A stretch of 7,850 nucleotides of DNA from an uncultured Sphingobium sp. Lineage in GTDB: Bacteria > Pseudomonadota > Alphaproteobacteria > Sphingomonadales > Sphingomonadaceae. Location of the stretch: the NCBI GenBank assembly GCA_913773715.1, contig CAJYHD010000107.1, positions 1 to 7,850 of the forward strand. The letters run 5' to 3'. Positions 1 to 5,440 of this stretch are shown piece after piece (position 1 is the first letter of the stretch; every line of letters begins with the position of its first letter). The position numbers were made by a program, and so were the translations under genes. Under the pieces are notes generated by a model. That model was not told the DNA's origin. It saw nothing but the letters and a program-made list of their open reading frames with translations, and did no database searches.

Positions 1-1629
1 ATCCGCCTGCAACGCAGTCCAATTTTCCCCAGCGAGCGGCATGATCTGAACGAAGCGCAGGGTCCAGCCCGCGGTCTGGATCGTGTCGCCGGGGCGGGCG
101 GCAACCAGTTTCTCTACTGTGAAGGCGGAATCGCAAGCCATGCCGACGAGGCTGACCGCGCAGCCCAAGTGCGCGACAACCATGCCCCAGGTGAAAAGCG
201 GGGTGCGCCAGAGCTTTCGGCGGCGCAGCGGCAGCAGGCTCGCGACACCGACCGATCCAGCGACGATCAGACCGAGGACGGGCAAGATGCCGATGCGTCC
301 GGCGGCAAAGATAGACACTGAAATGGACAGAAACAGCAAAATGAGCGCGGGGACCAGCAATCGTTTTCCAACGGCCTTCGCTTCGTCCCGTCGCCACCGC
401 GTCATCGGTCCCGCCGCCATGAAGATCAGCAAGATCAATGCGATAGGTCCAACGATGCGATCGAAATAGGGAGCGCCGACCGAGACCTTGTGTCCGAACG
501 CCTCCGTCATCAGCGGGTATAGGGTGCCGATGAGGACGATGCCCAGAATAACCGAGAGCAGCAAATTGTTGACGACCAGCAGCGTTTCGCGGCTGATGAG
601 GTCGAAGGGCGCGCCTTCCTTGACCGATCCGATGCGCCAGCCGAAAAGCGCCAGCGCGCCGCCGATATAGATGGCGAGCAGCGCAAGAATGAAGCTGCCG
701 CGCTGCGGATCGACGGCGAAGGCGTGGACGCTCGTCAGGATGCCCGAGCGAACGAGGAACGTGCCGACCATGGACATGGAGAAGGCGATGACCGCGAGCA
801 TGATCGTCCACGCCCGCAGACCATCGCGGGTCGCTAGAACCGTAACGCTGTGGAGCAGTGCGGTTGCGGCGAACCAGGGCATCAGCGAAGCGTTCTCGAC
901 CGGGTCCCAGAACCACCAGCCGCCCCAGCCCAGCTCATAATAGGCCCAATAGCTGCCCGCCGTGATGCCGAGCGTCAGCAATATCCATGCGCCCAGCACC
1001 CATGGCCGCATCGCACGGGCGAACGCTGCGTCGACCTGCCGCGTGAGCAACGCCCCGATCGCAAAGGAGAAGGCAACCGACAGGCCGACATAGCCGAGAT
1101 AAAGTGTGGGGGGGTGAAAGGCGAGGCCGGGGTCTTGCAGCAACGGATTAAGCCCCTGCCCGTCCGCTGGCGGCGGGTCGATCCGCGCGAAGGGATTGGA
1201 GGAAAAGAGCAGGAAGGCATAGAAACCGAGCGAAATCGCCGTCTGTCCCCCAAGCGTCGCCATGTGGGTGCTGCGGTCGAGCGCGCGCTCGAACAGAGCG
1301 ACGGCGGCGCCTGCAACGCCCATGACCGTCACCCACAGCAGCATGGAGCCTTCATGATTGCCCCATGTCCCGGCGAACTTGTAGAGCCAGGGCTTGGCCG
1401 AATGGCTGTTGGTCGCAACCAGCAGGACCGACATGTCGGAACGCAGGAACAAGGTGACGAGCAGGGCGAAGGCGATGGCAGTCAGCACGCCCTGCGCCAC
1501 GGCGGCGGGGCGGACGGCGTCGAGAAGCTCGGCCTTGCCGCCTTTGAGGCCAGCAAAAGAGAGGAAGAGTTGAAGCAGCGCGAGCGCGGCAGCGAGCCAC
1601 AGCGCGGCGAGGCCGGTTTCGGCGATCAT
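1..1629 (-). CDS. ccmF: CcmF, cytochrome c haem lyase subunit (partial, C-terminus off the left edge)
   Basis: Integral membrane component of the System I cytochrome c maturation complex; with CcmH/CcmI it transfers haem from holo-CcmE to the CXXCH motif of apocytochromes in the periplasm. The minus-strand frame is open from ATG at 1629 to the window edge, giving 543 codons of a protein usually near 650 residues. Visible marks are many hydrophobic segments, the tryptophan-rich WWD motif (GWGGWWFWDPVENASLMPW, about residues 234-252), and histidines at 172 (FHPPTLYLGY), 260 (LLHSV), 302 (SVHAF) and 487 (VVAHLG). By spacing these fit the periplasmic and transmembrane haem-ligand histidines known in E. 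coli CcmF. A GGGGGA stretch upstream of the ATG can serve as ribosome binding site. It is the last gene visible in a ccmCDEF order; later ccm genes would lie beyond the left edge. The family call is secure. Confidence 0.97.
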   Translation of the reverse strand, partial: MIAETGLAALWLAAALALLQLFLSFAGLKGGKAELLDAVRPAAVAQGVLTAIAFALLVTLFLRSDMSVLLVATNSHSAKPWLYKFAGTWGNHEGSMLLWVTVMGVAGAAVALFERALDRSTHMATLGGQTAISLGFYAFLLFSSNPFARIDPPPADGQGLNPLLQDPGLAFHPPTLYLGYVGLSVAFSFAIGALLTRQVDAAFARAMRPWVLGAWILLTLGITAGSYWAYYELGWGGWWFWDPVENASLMPWFAATALLHSVTVLATRDGLRAWTIMLAVIAFSMSMVGTFLVRSGILTSVHAFAVDPQRGSFILALLAIYIGGALALFGWRIGSVKEGAPFDLISRETLLVVNNLLLSVILGIVLIGTLYPLMTEAFGHKVSVGAPYFDRIVGPIALILLIFMAAGPMTRWRRDEAKAVGKRLLVPALILLFLSISVSIFAAGRIGILPVLGLIVAGSVGVASLLPLRRRKLWRTPLFTWGMVVAHLGCAVSLVGMACDSAFTVEKLVAARPGDTIQTAGWTLRFVQIMPLAGENWTALQAD

Positions 1630-1652
1630 GGATAGTGTCCCCCGGCACCACA

Positions 1653-1746
1653 TCCGTTCGGTTCGAGCCTGTCGAGAACGGCACATGTCGAACGCTTCTC
1701 GACGGACGCTTCTCGGCTTCGCTCAAAGCTGCTCGAACCGAACGGA
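1653..1746. repeat. Long intergenic inverted repeat between ccmE and ccmF (REP-like, sphingomonad type)
   Basis: Two perfectly complementary 16-nt arms, TCCGTTCGGTTCGAGC at 1653-1668 and its reverse complement at 1731-1746, enclose 62 nt. Inside, GTCGAGAA (1671-1678) pairs with TTCTCGAC (1696-1703), and ACGCTTCTCG occurs twice (1692-1701 and 1706-1715). Transcribed either way, this folds into a large branched stem. It fills most of the gap between two genes of an otherwise tightly packed operon. I recall GTTCGAGC...GTCGAGAA elements as dispersed intergenic repeats in sphingomonads, often near 3' ends. Neither arm is followed by a T-run, so it is not a classical intrinsic terminator. Confidence 0.75.
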
Positions 1747-1759
1747 GATGAAAGGTCGC

Positions 1760-2206
1760 TCACCGCTCCGCCTGCATTTCGTGCGTGGATTCATTGTAGG
1801 TCATGCCGTCCAGCTCGCGCGGCATGTAGCGTTCGTCATGCTTGGCGAGCAGGTTCGTGGCGCGGAACAGGCCTTTTTCGTCGAACGCGCCCTCCGCTAC
1901 GACGCCGCTTCCTTCCTTGAACAAATCGGGCGCGATGCCGCTGAAGGTGGCGGGTACGGTGGCCTTGCCGTCCGTAACGTTGAAGTGGATGGTGACGCCA
2001 TCGGGTGCGCGCTTGAGGCTGCCCTTCACGACCATGCCGCCAAGCCGGATCGCCTTGCCCGGTTCAACACCTTTGGTCTTCACATCATTGGGCGCGTAGA
2101 AATAGGCAGCCTCGTCCTTCAGCGCCGACATTGCCAGCAGCGCCGCGCCGATGATAGCGACGATGGCGGCGACGACGAGGATCAACCTTTGATGTTTGGC
2201 CTTCAT
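1760..2206 (-). CDS. ccmE: CcmE, periplasmic haem chaperone
   Basis: CcmE is a membrane-anchored haem chaperone that binds haem covalently through one histidine and passes it to CcmF. The 148-residue product starts MKAKHQRL, has a single N-terminal membrane anchor (about residues 8-28), then an OB-fold-like beta-rich periplasmic domain. The signature LLAKHDERYMP places the haem-attaching histidine at residue 123 and the conserved tyrosine at 127 (H-x3-Y). Length fits the family. An upstream in-frame ATG at 2314 would add 36 residues without similarity and would run inside ccmD, so the start at 2206 is chosen. That start overlaps the ccmD stop (ATGA), which suggests translational coupling. The 130-nt gap to ccmF downstream holds a long inverted repeat. 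Confidence 0.97.
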   Translation of the reverse strand: MKAKHQRLILVVAAIVAIIGAALLAMSALKDEAAYFYAPNDVKTKGVEPGKAIRLGGMVVKGSLKRAPDGVTIHFNVTDGKATVPATFSGIAPDLFKEGSGVVAEGAFDEKGLFRATNLLAKHDERYMPRELDGMTYNESTHEMQAER

Positions 2207-2322
2207 GACCGTTCCGCCGCCTTTTCCGCAGCCCGCATCGCGCGCCAGCTCACGACGCTGACGAGCAGCGTGCCAAGCGCGGTCACGCCATAAGCGGCAA
2301 TGACGAAGGCCCATTGGTTCAT
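2203..2322 (-). CDS. ccmD: CcmD, small membrane haem-exporter subunit
   Basis: This 39-residue protein is easily missed because of its size. It begins MNQWAFVIAAYGVTALGT, has one transmembrane helix (about residues 5-25), and ends in a short charged cytoplasmic tail rich in Arg, Lys, Ala and Glu. That is the standard CcmD layout. In System I, CcmD associates with the CcmABC complex and is needed to release holo-CcmE. Position supports the call: its start lies 4 nt after the ccmC stop, and its TGA overlaps the ccmE ATG as ATGA. CcmD proteins are poorly conserved, so the call rests on size, topology and location rather than on a motif. Confidence 0.92.
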   Translation of the reverse strand: MNQWAFVIAAYGVTALGTLLVSVVSWRAMRAAEKAAERS

Positions 2323-2326
2323 GATG

Positions 2327-3052
2327 TCAGCCCCGCGCCAGGCGCTGCATCCGCGCCTCCACCTTGTTGCGGGCGAGGATGGCGCGCATGCGCATCAGGA
2401 CGATCGCGGCGAACAGCAGCGTGAAGCCGAGAAGCGTCAGCCCCAGCGGCCAGAGCAGCGACCCATCGATGCTGGACCCGCGCAAGGTGATGGATGCGGG
2501 TTGGTGCAGACTGTTCCACCACACCACCGACCGATTGATGATCGGAATGTTGACCGCACCGACGAGGCCGAAGATCGCAGTGACATTGCTGACGCCGCCC
2601 TGCTGGCCCTGCCGCGCGCTGGCGTTGGAGAGCGCGATATAGCCGAGATACAGGAAAAAAAGGATGAGCATGGAGGTCATACGCCCGTCCCATTCCCACC
2701 ATGTCCCCCAGGTCGGACGGCCCCAGATCGAGCCGGTAAGCAGGCATAGCGCGGTGAAAAGCGCGCCCGGAATGGCGATGGCACGACCCGCGACGGCGGC
2801 GAGCGGATGCCGCCAGACAAGCTGAATCAGCGCCGCGATCGCGATGCCGCTCCAGCCGCCAAGGCCAAGCCAGGCTGCGGGCACATGGATATAGAGGATG
2901 CGGACGGTGTCGCCCTGAAGATAGTCGGCCGGCGTCAGGAACAGGCCGCAATAGGCACCCACCACGGCCAACACCACGCCCGGCCAGAACAGCCAGCCGG
3001 TCAGCGGTCGGGCGATCTTCAGGAATCGGGCAGGATTGGCGAAACGATGCAT
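2327..3052 (-). CDS. ccmC: CcmC, haem-handling membrane protein of cytochrome c maturation
   Basis: CcmC is a multi-spanning inner-membrane protein that presents haem to CcmE on the periplasmic side. The 241-residue product has about six hydrophobic helices, the tryptophan-rich motif WGRPTWGTWWEWDGRMTS (about residues 110-127), and flanking histidines at 56 (LYIHVPAAW) and 183 (WWNSLHQPAS), the two expected axial haem ligands. Length is normal for the family. The frame extends upstream to an ATG at 3124, but the added 24 residues look non-homologous and no ribosome site precedes that ATG, so MHRFANPARF at 3052 is preferred; its own SD is weak. It heads the visible ccmCDEF set and faces away from chrA. 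ccmA and ccmB, often placed just upstream, are absent here. Confidence 0.97.
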   Translation of the reverse strand: MHRFANPARFLKIARPLTGWLFWPGVVLAVVGAYCGLFLTPADYLQGDTVRILYIHVPAAWLGLGGWSGIAIAALIQLVWRHPLAAVAGRAIAIPGALFTALCLLTGSIWGRPTWGTWWEWDGRMTSMLILFFLYLGYIALSNASARQGQQGGVSNVTAIFGLVGAVNIPIINRSVVWWNSLHQPASITLRGSSIDGSLLWPLGLTLLGFTLLFAAIVLMRMRAILARNKVEARMQRLARG

Positions 3053-3222
3053 CGGGGCGCCTGTGTAGCGGCGGGCGGCGGATGATGCCAGAGCGCGTTG
3101 ACAGCAATGCCGCTCGTCGATCATAGCTGCATATATCCGGGCCGACGCGGACGCCCGGTGAGACGCGACCCGTCCAAGTCCGCTCCATGCGCCGCGCCTG
3201 CGGCCAAAGGAGCGTGTTGACG
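3053..3222. promoter_or_regulatory. Divergent intergenic region between ccmC and chrA
   Basis: These 170 nt must hold the promoters of both divergent units unless transcription enters from outside. A perfect -35 hexamer TTGACA lies at 3098-3103 on the plus strand, pointing to chrA, but the hexamer 17 nt further on (TCATAG) is a poor -10. On the minus strand TATGAT (3125 down to 3120) is a good -10 candidate for ccmC, without a matching -35. No clear operator palindrome was seen. The exact promoters are uncertain. Confidence 0.3.
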
Positions 3223-4416
3223 ATGCAAGACAATCAGCGGAGCAGTCCGCAGACCCTGAGTCTTCCGGCCCTGTTCTTCAAATTTCTGGGCTTTGGTGCA
3301 TTGGCCTTTGGCGGGCCGGTGGCGCAGATCGCGATGCTGCGCCAGACCCTGATCGAAGAAGAAGGATGGATCGACAAGGCGCGGTTCAACCGGCTGCTCG
3401 CCGTGCTTCAGATATTGCCGGGACCCGAAGCGCATGAGCTGTGCGTGCATCTGGGCATGGTGGCGCGCGGCCGGGTCGGCGGGCTGCTCGCAGGATTGGG
3501 CTTCATGCTGCCGGGCTTCGTGCTGATGCTGGGCGCGGCCTGGGCCTATGAGGCATGGATTGCGGGCAAGGGCATCTGGGCCGGGGCGATGGTCGGCGTT
3601 CAGATCGCGGTGCTGGGCATCATCCTGCGATCCGTTGTGCGGATCGGACAGCATATCGTAGAGGGACCTTTGCTGGGCGTGATCGCAGCGGCGGCACTGG
3701 TCGCGACGTTGATGCAGATACCGTTCTGGATCGTCCTGATAGCGGGTGGGGTTGGCTACCTCGCGCCCGACAAGCCTCTGCGGGGTGCTGGGTTGCTGAT
3801 CCTTCTCCTGCTGGCTGGCGGTCTATTCCTCCGCAGTGGTGGGACGGCGATTTTGCCCGCAGCGGCAGCGACGGGCGCGCCCGCCACGATCCTGATGCTG
3901 TTCGTCGCGGGATTGAAAGGCGGGCTGCTGACTTTCGGTGGAGCCTATACCGCCATACCCTATGTCCGGGCCGATACGGTAGGGCGCGGCTGGCTGACCG
4001 ATGGCGCGTTTCTGGACGGGGTAGCGCTCGCCAATGTACTGCCCGCGCCGCTTGTCATCTTTGCTACCTTCGCCGGATATCTGGCGGGCGGCTTCCCCGG
4101 CGCGGTTGCAACCACGGCGGGGATGTTCCTGCCTGCCTTCGCTTTCTCGCTACTGTTCTTCGAACGGTTGGAGGCGGTCGTGGAGCATCCCGCACTGCAT
4201 CACTTGCTGGCAGGCGTGGCGGCAGCGGTTGTCGGTATCATCGCGGCGACGTTTCTGGAACTGGCGCAAGCGACGGTCAGCCGGGTTTCGTCTCCCGTCT
4301 TTGGCATTGCCATCTTCCTCGTCGCGTTGACGCTCGCATGGCGAGTGAAGAAGCCATGGATCACGCCCGCCATCGTCGCCAGCGGAGCGGTTGCCGGATG
4401 GTTGATATTGGTGTGA
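3223..4416 (+). CDS. chrA: ChrA-family chromate/anion transporter (two-domain)
   Basis: CHR-superfamily membrane transporter; characterised members export chromate and give chromate resistance. The 397-residue length matches the long-chain, two-CHR-domain form. Domain 1 carries GFGALAFGGPVAQIAMLR (about residues 23-40), then LPGPEAHELCVHLG (65-78) and GLGFMLPGF (91-99). Domain 2 repeats the pattern with LLTFGGAYTAIPYV (235-248), ANVLPAPLVIFATFAGYLAGG (270-290) and FLPAF. Around ten hydrophobic segments are visible. The second domain has LPAP where the first has LPGP. The start MQDNQRS at 3223 is chosen because AAAGGAG (3206-3212) sits 10 nt upstream; an in-frame ATG at 3187 lacks such a site. 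No chrB-like regulator is adjacent. Family assignment is strong, but chromate as the true substrate is inferred. Confidence 0.93.
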   Translation: MQDNQRSSPQTLSLPALFFKFLGFGALAFGGPVAQIAMLRQTLIEEEGWIDKARFNRLLAVLQILPGPEAHELCVHLGMVARGRVGGLLAGLGFMLPGFVLMLGAAWAYEAWIAGKGIWAGAMVGVQIAVLGIILRSVVRIGQHIVEGPLLGVIAAAALVATLMQIPFWIVLIAGGVGYLAPDKPLRGAGLLILLLLAGGLFLRSGGTAILPAAAATGAPATILMLFVAGLKGGLLTFGGAYTAIPYVRADTVGRGWLTDGAFLDGVALANVLPAPLVIFATFAGYLAGGFPGAVATTAGMFLPAFAFSLLFFERLEAVVEHPALHHLLAGVAAAVVGIIAATFLELAQATVSRVSSPVFGIAIFLVALTLAWRVKKPWITPAIVASGAVAGWLILV

Positions 4417-4475
4417 ACGCTCGGGACACTTGTGCCCATCCTGTGCGTTGAAAAAACATTAAGAAAGGCAGCGCG

Positions 4476-4661
4476 ATGACCAAGATCCCAGGCAAGGACA
4501 GTGATGATCTTCCGGCTGACGATCAAGCGATCGAGGTCGGAAAACTGGACGTCGATCGAAAGCTCGATATCGCGCTGCAAGGATCGATGATGACGTCGGA
4601 ACCTCCGCAAATCACCGGGCCGCGCACGATCGCGGACGATGACGAAGAGGCGGACATCTAG
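4476..4661 (+). CDS. Small acidic hypothetical protein (61 aa), SFPASDPP-like motif
   Basis: The 61-residue ORF is preceded by AGAAAGG (4463-4469) at a suitable distance and begins MTKIPGKDSDDLPADD. It is rich in Asp and Glu, has no membrane segment, and ends DDDEEADI. The central stretch KLDIALQGSMMTSEPPQITGP resembles, in spacing, a motif I know from short proteobacterial proteins (LDEAL-xx-SFPASDPP-x-I), with SMMTSEPP in place of SFPASDPP. That resemblance is my inference. It lies 59 nt after chrA on the same strand and could be co-transcribed, or be an independent gene just before the efflux control region. Function is unknown. The main alternative is a chance ORF, but the ribosome site and motif make a real gene more likely. 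Confidence 0.6.
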   Translation: MTKIPGKDSDDLPADDQAIEVGKLDVDRKLDIALQGSMMTSEPPQITGPRTIADDDEEADI

Positions 4662-4675
4662 GCAAATAGAATAAG

Positions 4676-4710
4676 ATACCGGAAAAATACCAATCGGTAT
4701 AAAATCCGGT
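4676..4710. promoter_or_regulatory. Upstream operator (O1), nested palindrome
   Basis: ATACC-AATC-GGTAT at 4687-4700 is a perfect inverted repeat. Around it, ACCGGA (4678-4683) and TCCGGT (4705-4710) are also exact reverse complements, centred within half a base of the inner palindrome, so the whole 4678-4710 stretch is a nested imperfect palindrome. An additional half-site ATACC starts at 4676. The site ends at the first base of the proposed -35 hexamer. A TetR/AcrR-type repressor binding site is the likeliest reading; the regulator gene is not in the window. Confidence 0.7.
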
Positions 4711-4737
4711 TGACGCCATCCACATTTGTTTTATATA
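4710..4737 (+). promoter_or_regulatory. Predicted sigma70 promoter of the efflux operon
   Basis: TTGACG at 4710-4715 followed by a 16-nt spacer and TATATA at 4732-4737 (4 of 6 to TATAAT). The region is AT-rich compared with its surroundings. It lies between the two ATACC-N4-GGTAT palindromes, the second of which overlaps the -10, so a bound repressor would block RNA polymerase. The -10 register is uncertain by a base or two. Confidence 0.55.
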
Positions 4738-4748
4738 CCAGGCGGTAT
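4735..4748. promoter_or_regulatory. Downstream operator (O2), ATACC-N4-GGTAT
   Basis: ATACC-AGGC-GGTAT is the same palindrome as the upstream site with a different 4-nt centre. It overlaps the proposed -10 and probable transcription start. Centre-to-centre distance to the first copy is 48 bp. Identical arms with variable centres indicate recognition by one dimeric repressor. Confidence 0.75.
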
Positions 4749-4981
4749 CGAAGGTAGATTTCCTTAAGGAGGTCGAATGCCGCTAATCTCCAACACAGGC
4801 CGTCATCGACGGCGGGAAGCATAACGCTCCTTAAAAGGGCACTGCTTCTATCCTTTCATCCCGACGCCGACTGACCGTGCGATTTGGCATGGCCAGCTGC
4901 TGTCCTGCATCCTCGGCGGATCGTCCGGTCCGGCTGACTGATCCCTGCCTGTGACCTTGTCGCTGCGCGGAGGGAGCAGCC
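4749..4981 (+). promoter_or_regulatory. Structured 5' leader of the efflux operon
   Basis: About 230 nt lie between the promoter and the first gene, with only a 15-codon ORF inside. TTAAGGAG (4764-4771), the ribosome site of that ORF, is exactly complementary to CTCCTTAA (4827-4834) just after its stop codon. A hairpin GCCGTC-ATC-GACGGC (4799-4813) lies between. Near the 3' end GCTGC (4962-4966) pairs with GCAGC (4976-4980), leaving the ribosome site GGAGGGA in the loop. GGCATGGC (4886-4893) is complementary to GCCATGCC (4979-4986) around the ATG at 4982, as an alternative pairing. I do not recognise a known riboswitch class. Control by translation is inferred from these complementarities. 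Confidence 0.45.
4777..4824 (+). CDS. Putative 15-aa leader peptide (uORF)
   Basis: ATG at 4777 follows an almost perfect SD, AAGGAGG (4766-4772), at a short 4-nt spacing. The frame encodes MPLISNTGRHRRREA and stops at TAA 4822-4824. Residues 9-13 are RHRRR, encoded CGT CAT CGA CGG CGG, and coincide with an internal hairpin. Just past the stop lies the sequence complementary to this ORF's own SD. This layout fits a regulatory leader peptide whose translation changes the leader fold. The possibility remains that it is a chance ORF; no homologue is recognised. Confidence 0.4.
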   Translation: MPLISNTGRHRRREA

Positions 4982-5020
4982 ATGCCCGCACGTTCGCCTT
5001 CCACTACAAGGGGAACAATC

Positions 5021-5440
5021 ATGGCTTACCGTTCCTGGACTTTCCATTCCGAAGATGGCGCCGGGGCGCCTTTGTCCATCGTAACACCAACCGCGCCGAT
5101 CAGTGACATCGCGCCAGTCGACGCTTCGGATTTCTCGCCGCTCGAATGGAGCGTCGTCCAGCTTGCCCGCAAGGACGGCATGGCTACGCTGCGCGCGCCG
5201 GGTCGCTGGGCAAAGCTGCATCGCCTCATCTTTGGCGAACGGTCCGACCCCCGGCTTGCCGACGAGCGGCTTGAAGCGCTTCGCCACGTCGCGGTGGAGG
5301 CTTGGCACAGAGGCTATGCGCTGCATCCCGCTCGCATTGCCGCCTTCCTGTCCGTCGGCTTCACCTATGCTCATCTCGAACGGCTGCTTGCCGATGTTAC
5401 CGCCATTCGCGGCGCGCCCAAGACCCGGAGTTTCGCATGA
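5021..5440 (+). CDS. Conserved-looking hypothetical protein, first gene of the RND efflux operon
   Basis: The 139-residue product is not assigned to a known family. It has no signal peptide or membrane helix. Residues 1-36 look disordered and rich in Ala, Pro and Ser. From residue 38 a compact, probably helical domain begins: FSPLEWSVVQLARKDG, then a Trp/Arg/Leu-rich stretch (RWAKLHRLIFGER), LEALRHVAVEAWHRGYAL, and a C-terminal helix FTYAHLERLLADV. AAGGGGA (5008-5014) lies 6 nt before this ATG. An in-frame ATG at 4982 has its own strong SD (GGAGGGA, 4969-4975), but the 13 added codons use AGG, ACA, ACT and GGA, unlike the GC-rich codons that follow, so 5021 is preferred. The stop overlaps the adaptor start as ATGA, so it is almost certainly co-translated with the pump. 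A regulatory or accessory role in efflux is inference only. Confidence 0.8.
   Translation: MAYRSWTFHSEDGAGAPLSIVTPTAPISDIAPVDASDFSPLEWSVVQLARKDGMATLRAPGRWAKLHRLIFGERSDPRLADERLEALRHVAVEAWHRGYALHPARIAAFLSVGFTYAHLERLLADVTAIRGAPKTRSFA

Noticed and set aside
850..1635. Long plus-strand ORF (261 codons)
   Set aside because: Antisense to ccmF, with biased, motif-free composition typical of a GC-rich shadow frame; ccmF on the other strand is unmistakable.
1628..2293. Plus-strand ORF of 221 codons over ccmE and the ccmE-ccmF gap
   Set aside because: It runs antisense to ccmE and ccmD and through the inverted repeat; no ribosome site and no recognisable protein features.
3098..3126. Complete TTGACA-N17-TCATAG promoter for chrA
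   Set aside because: The -35 is perfect but the -10 matches only two of six positions; kept only as a weak hint within the divergent region.
2319..3233. Minus-strand ORF of 304 codons overlapping ccmC
   Set aside because: Same strand, different frame from ccmC; Arg/Ala-rich shadow, while ccmC has the WWD motif and correct length.
3555..4451. Plus-strand ORF of 298 codons inside chrA
   Set aside because: Alternative frame of the chrA gene, very rich in Arg and Gly, no membrane segments or motifs.
4422..4456. Possible terminator after chrA (GGGACAC...GTGCCC followed by bases near GAAAAAAC)
   Set aside because: The stem is short and bulged, and the homopolymer run is A, not T, on the chrA strand, so it is not a convincing intrinsic terminator.
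4889..4954. Possible 21-codon ORF starting ATGGCCAGC in the efflux leader
   Set aside because: No SD upstream and no conserved-looking features; the ATG sits within a predicted pairing region.
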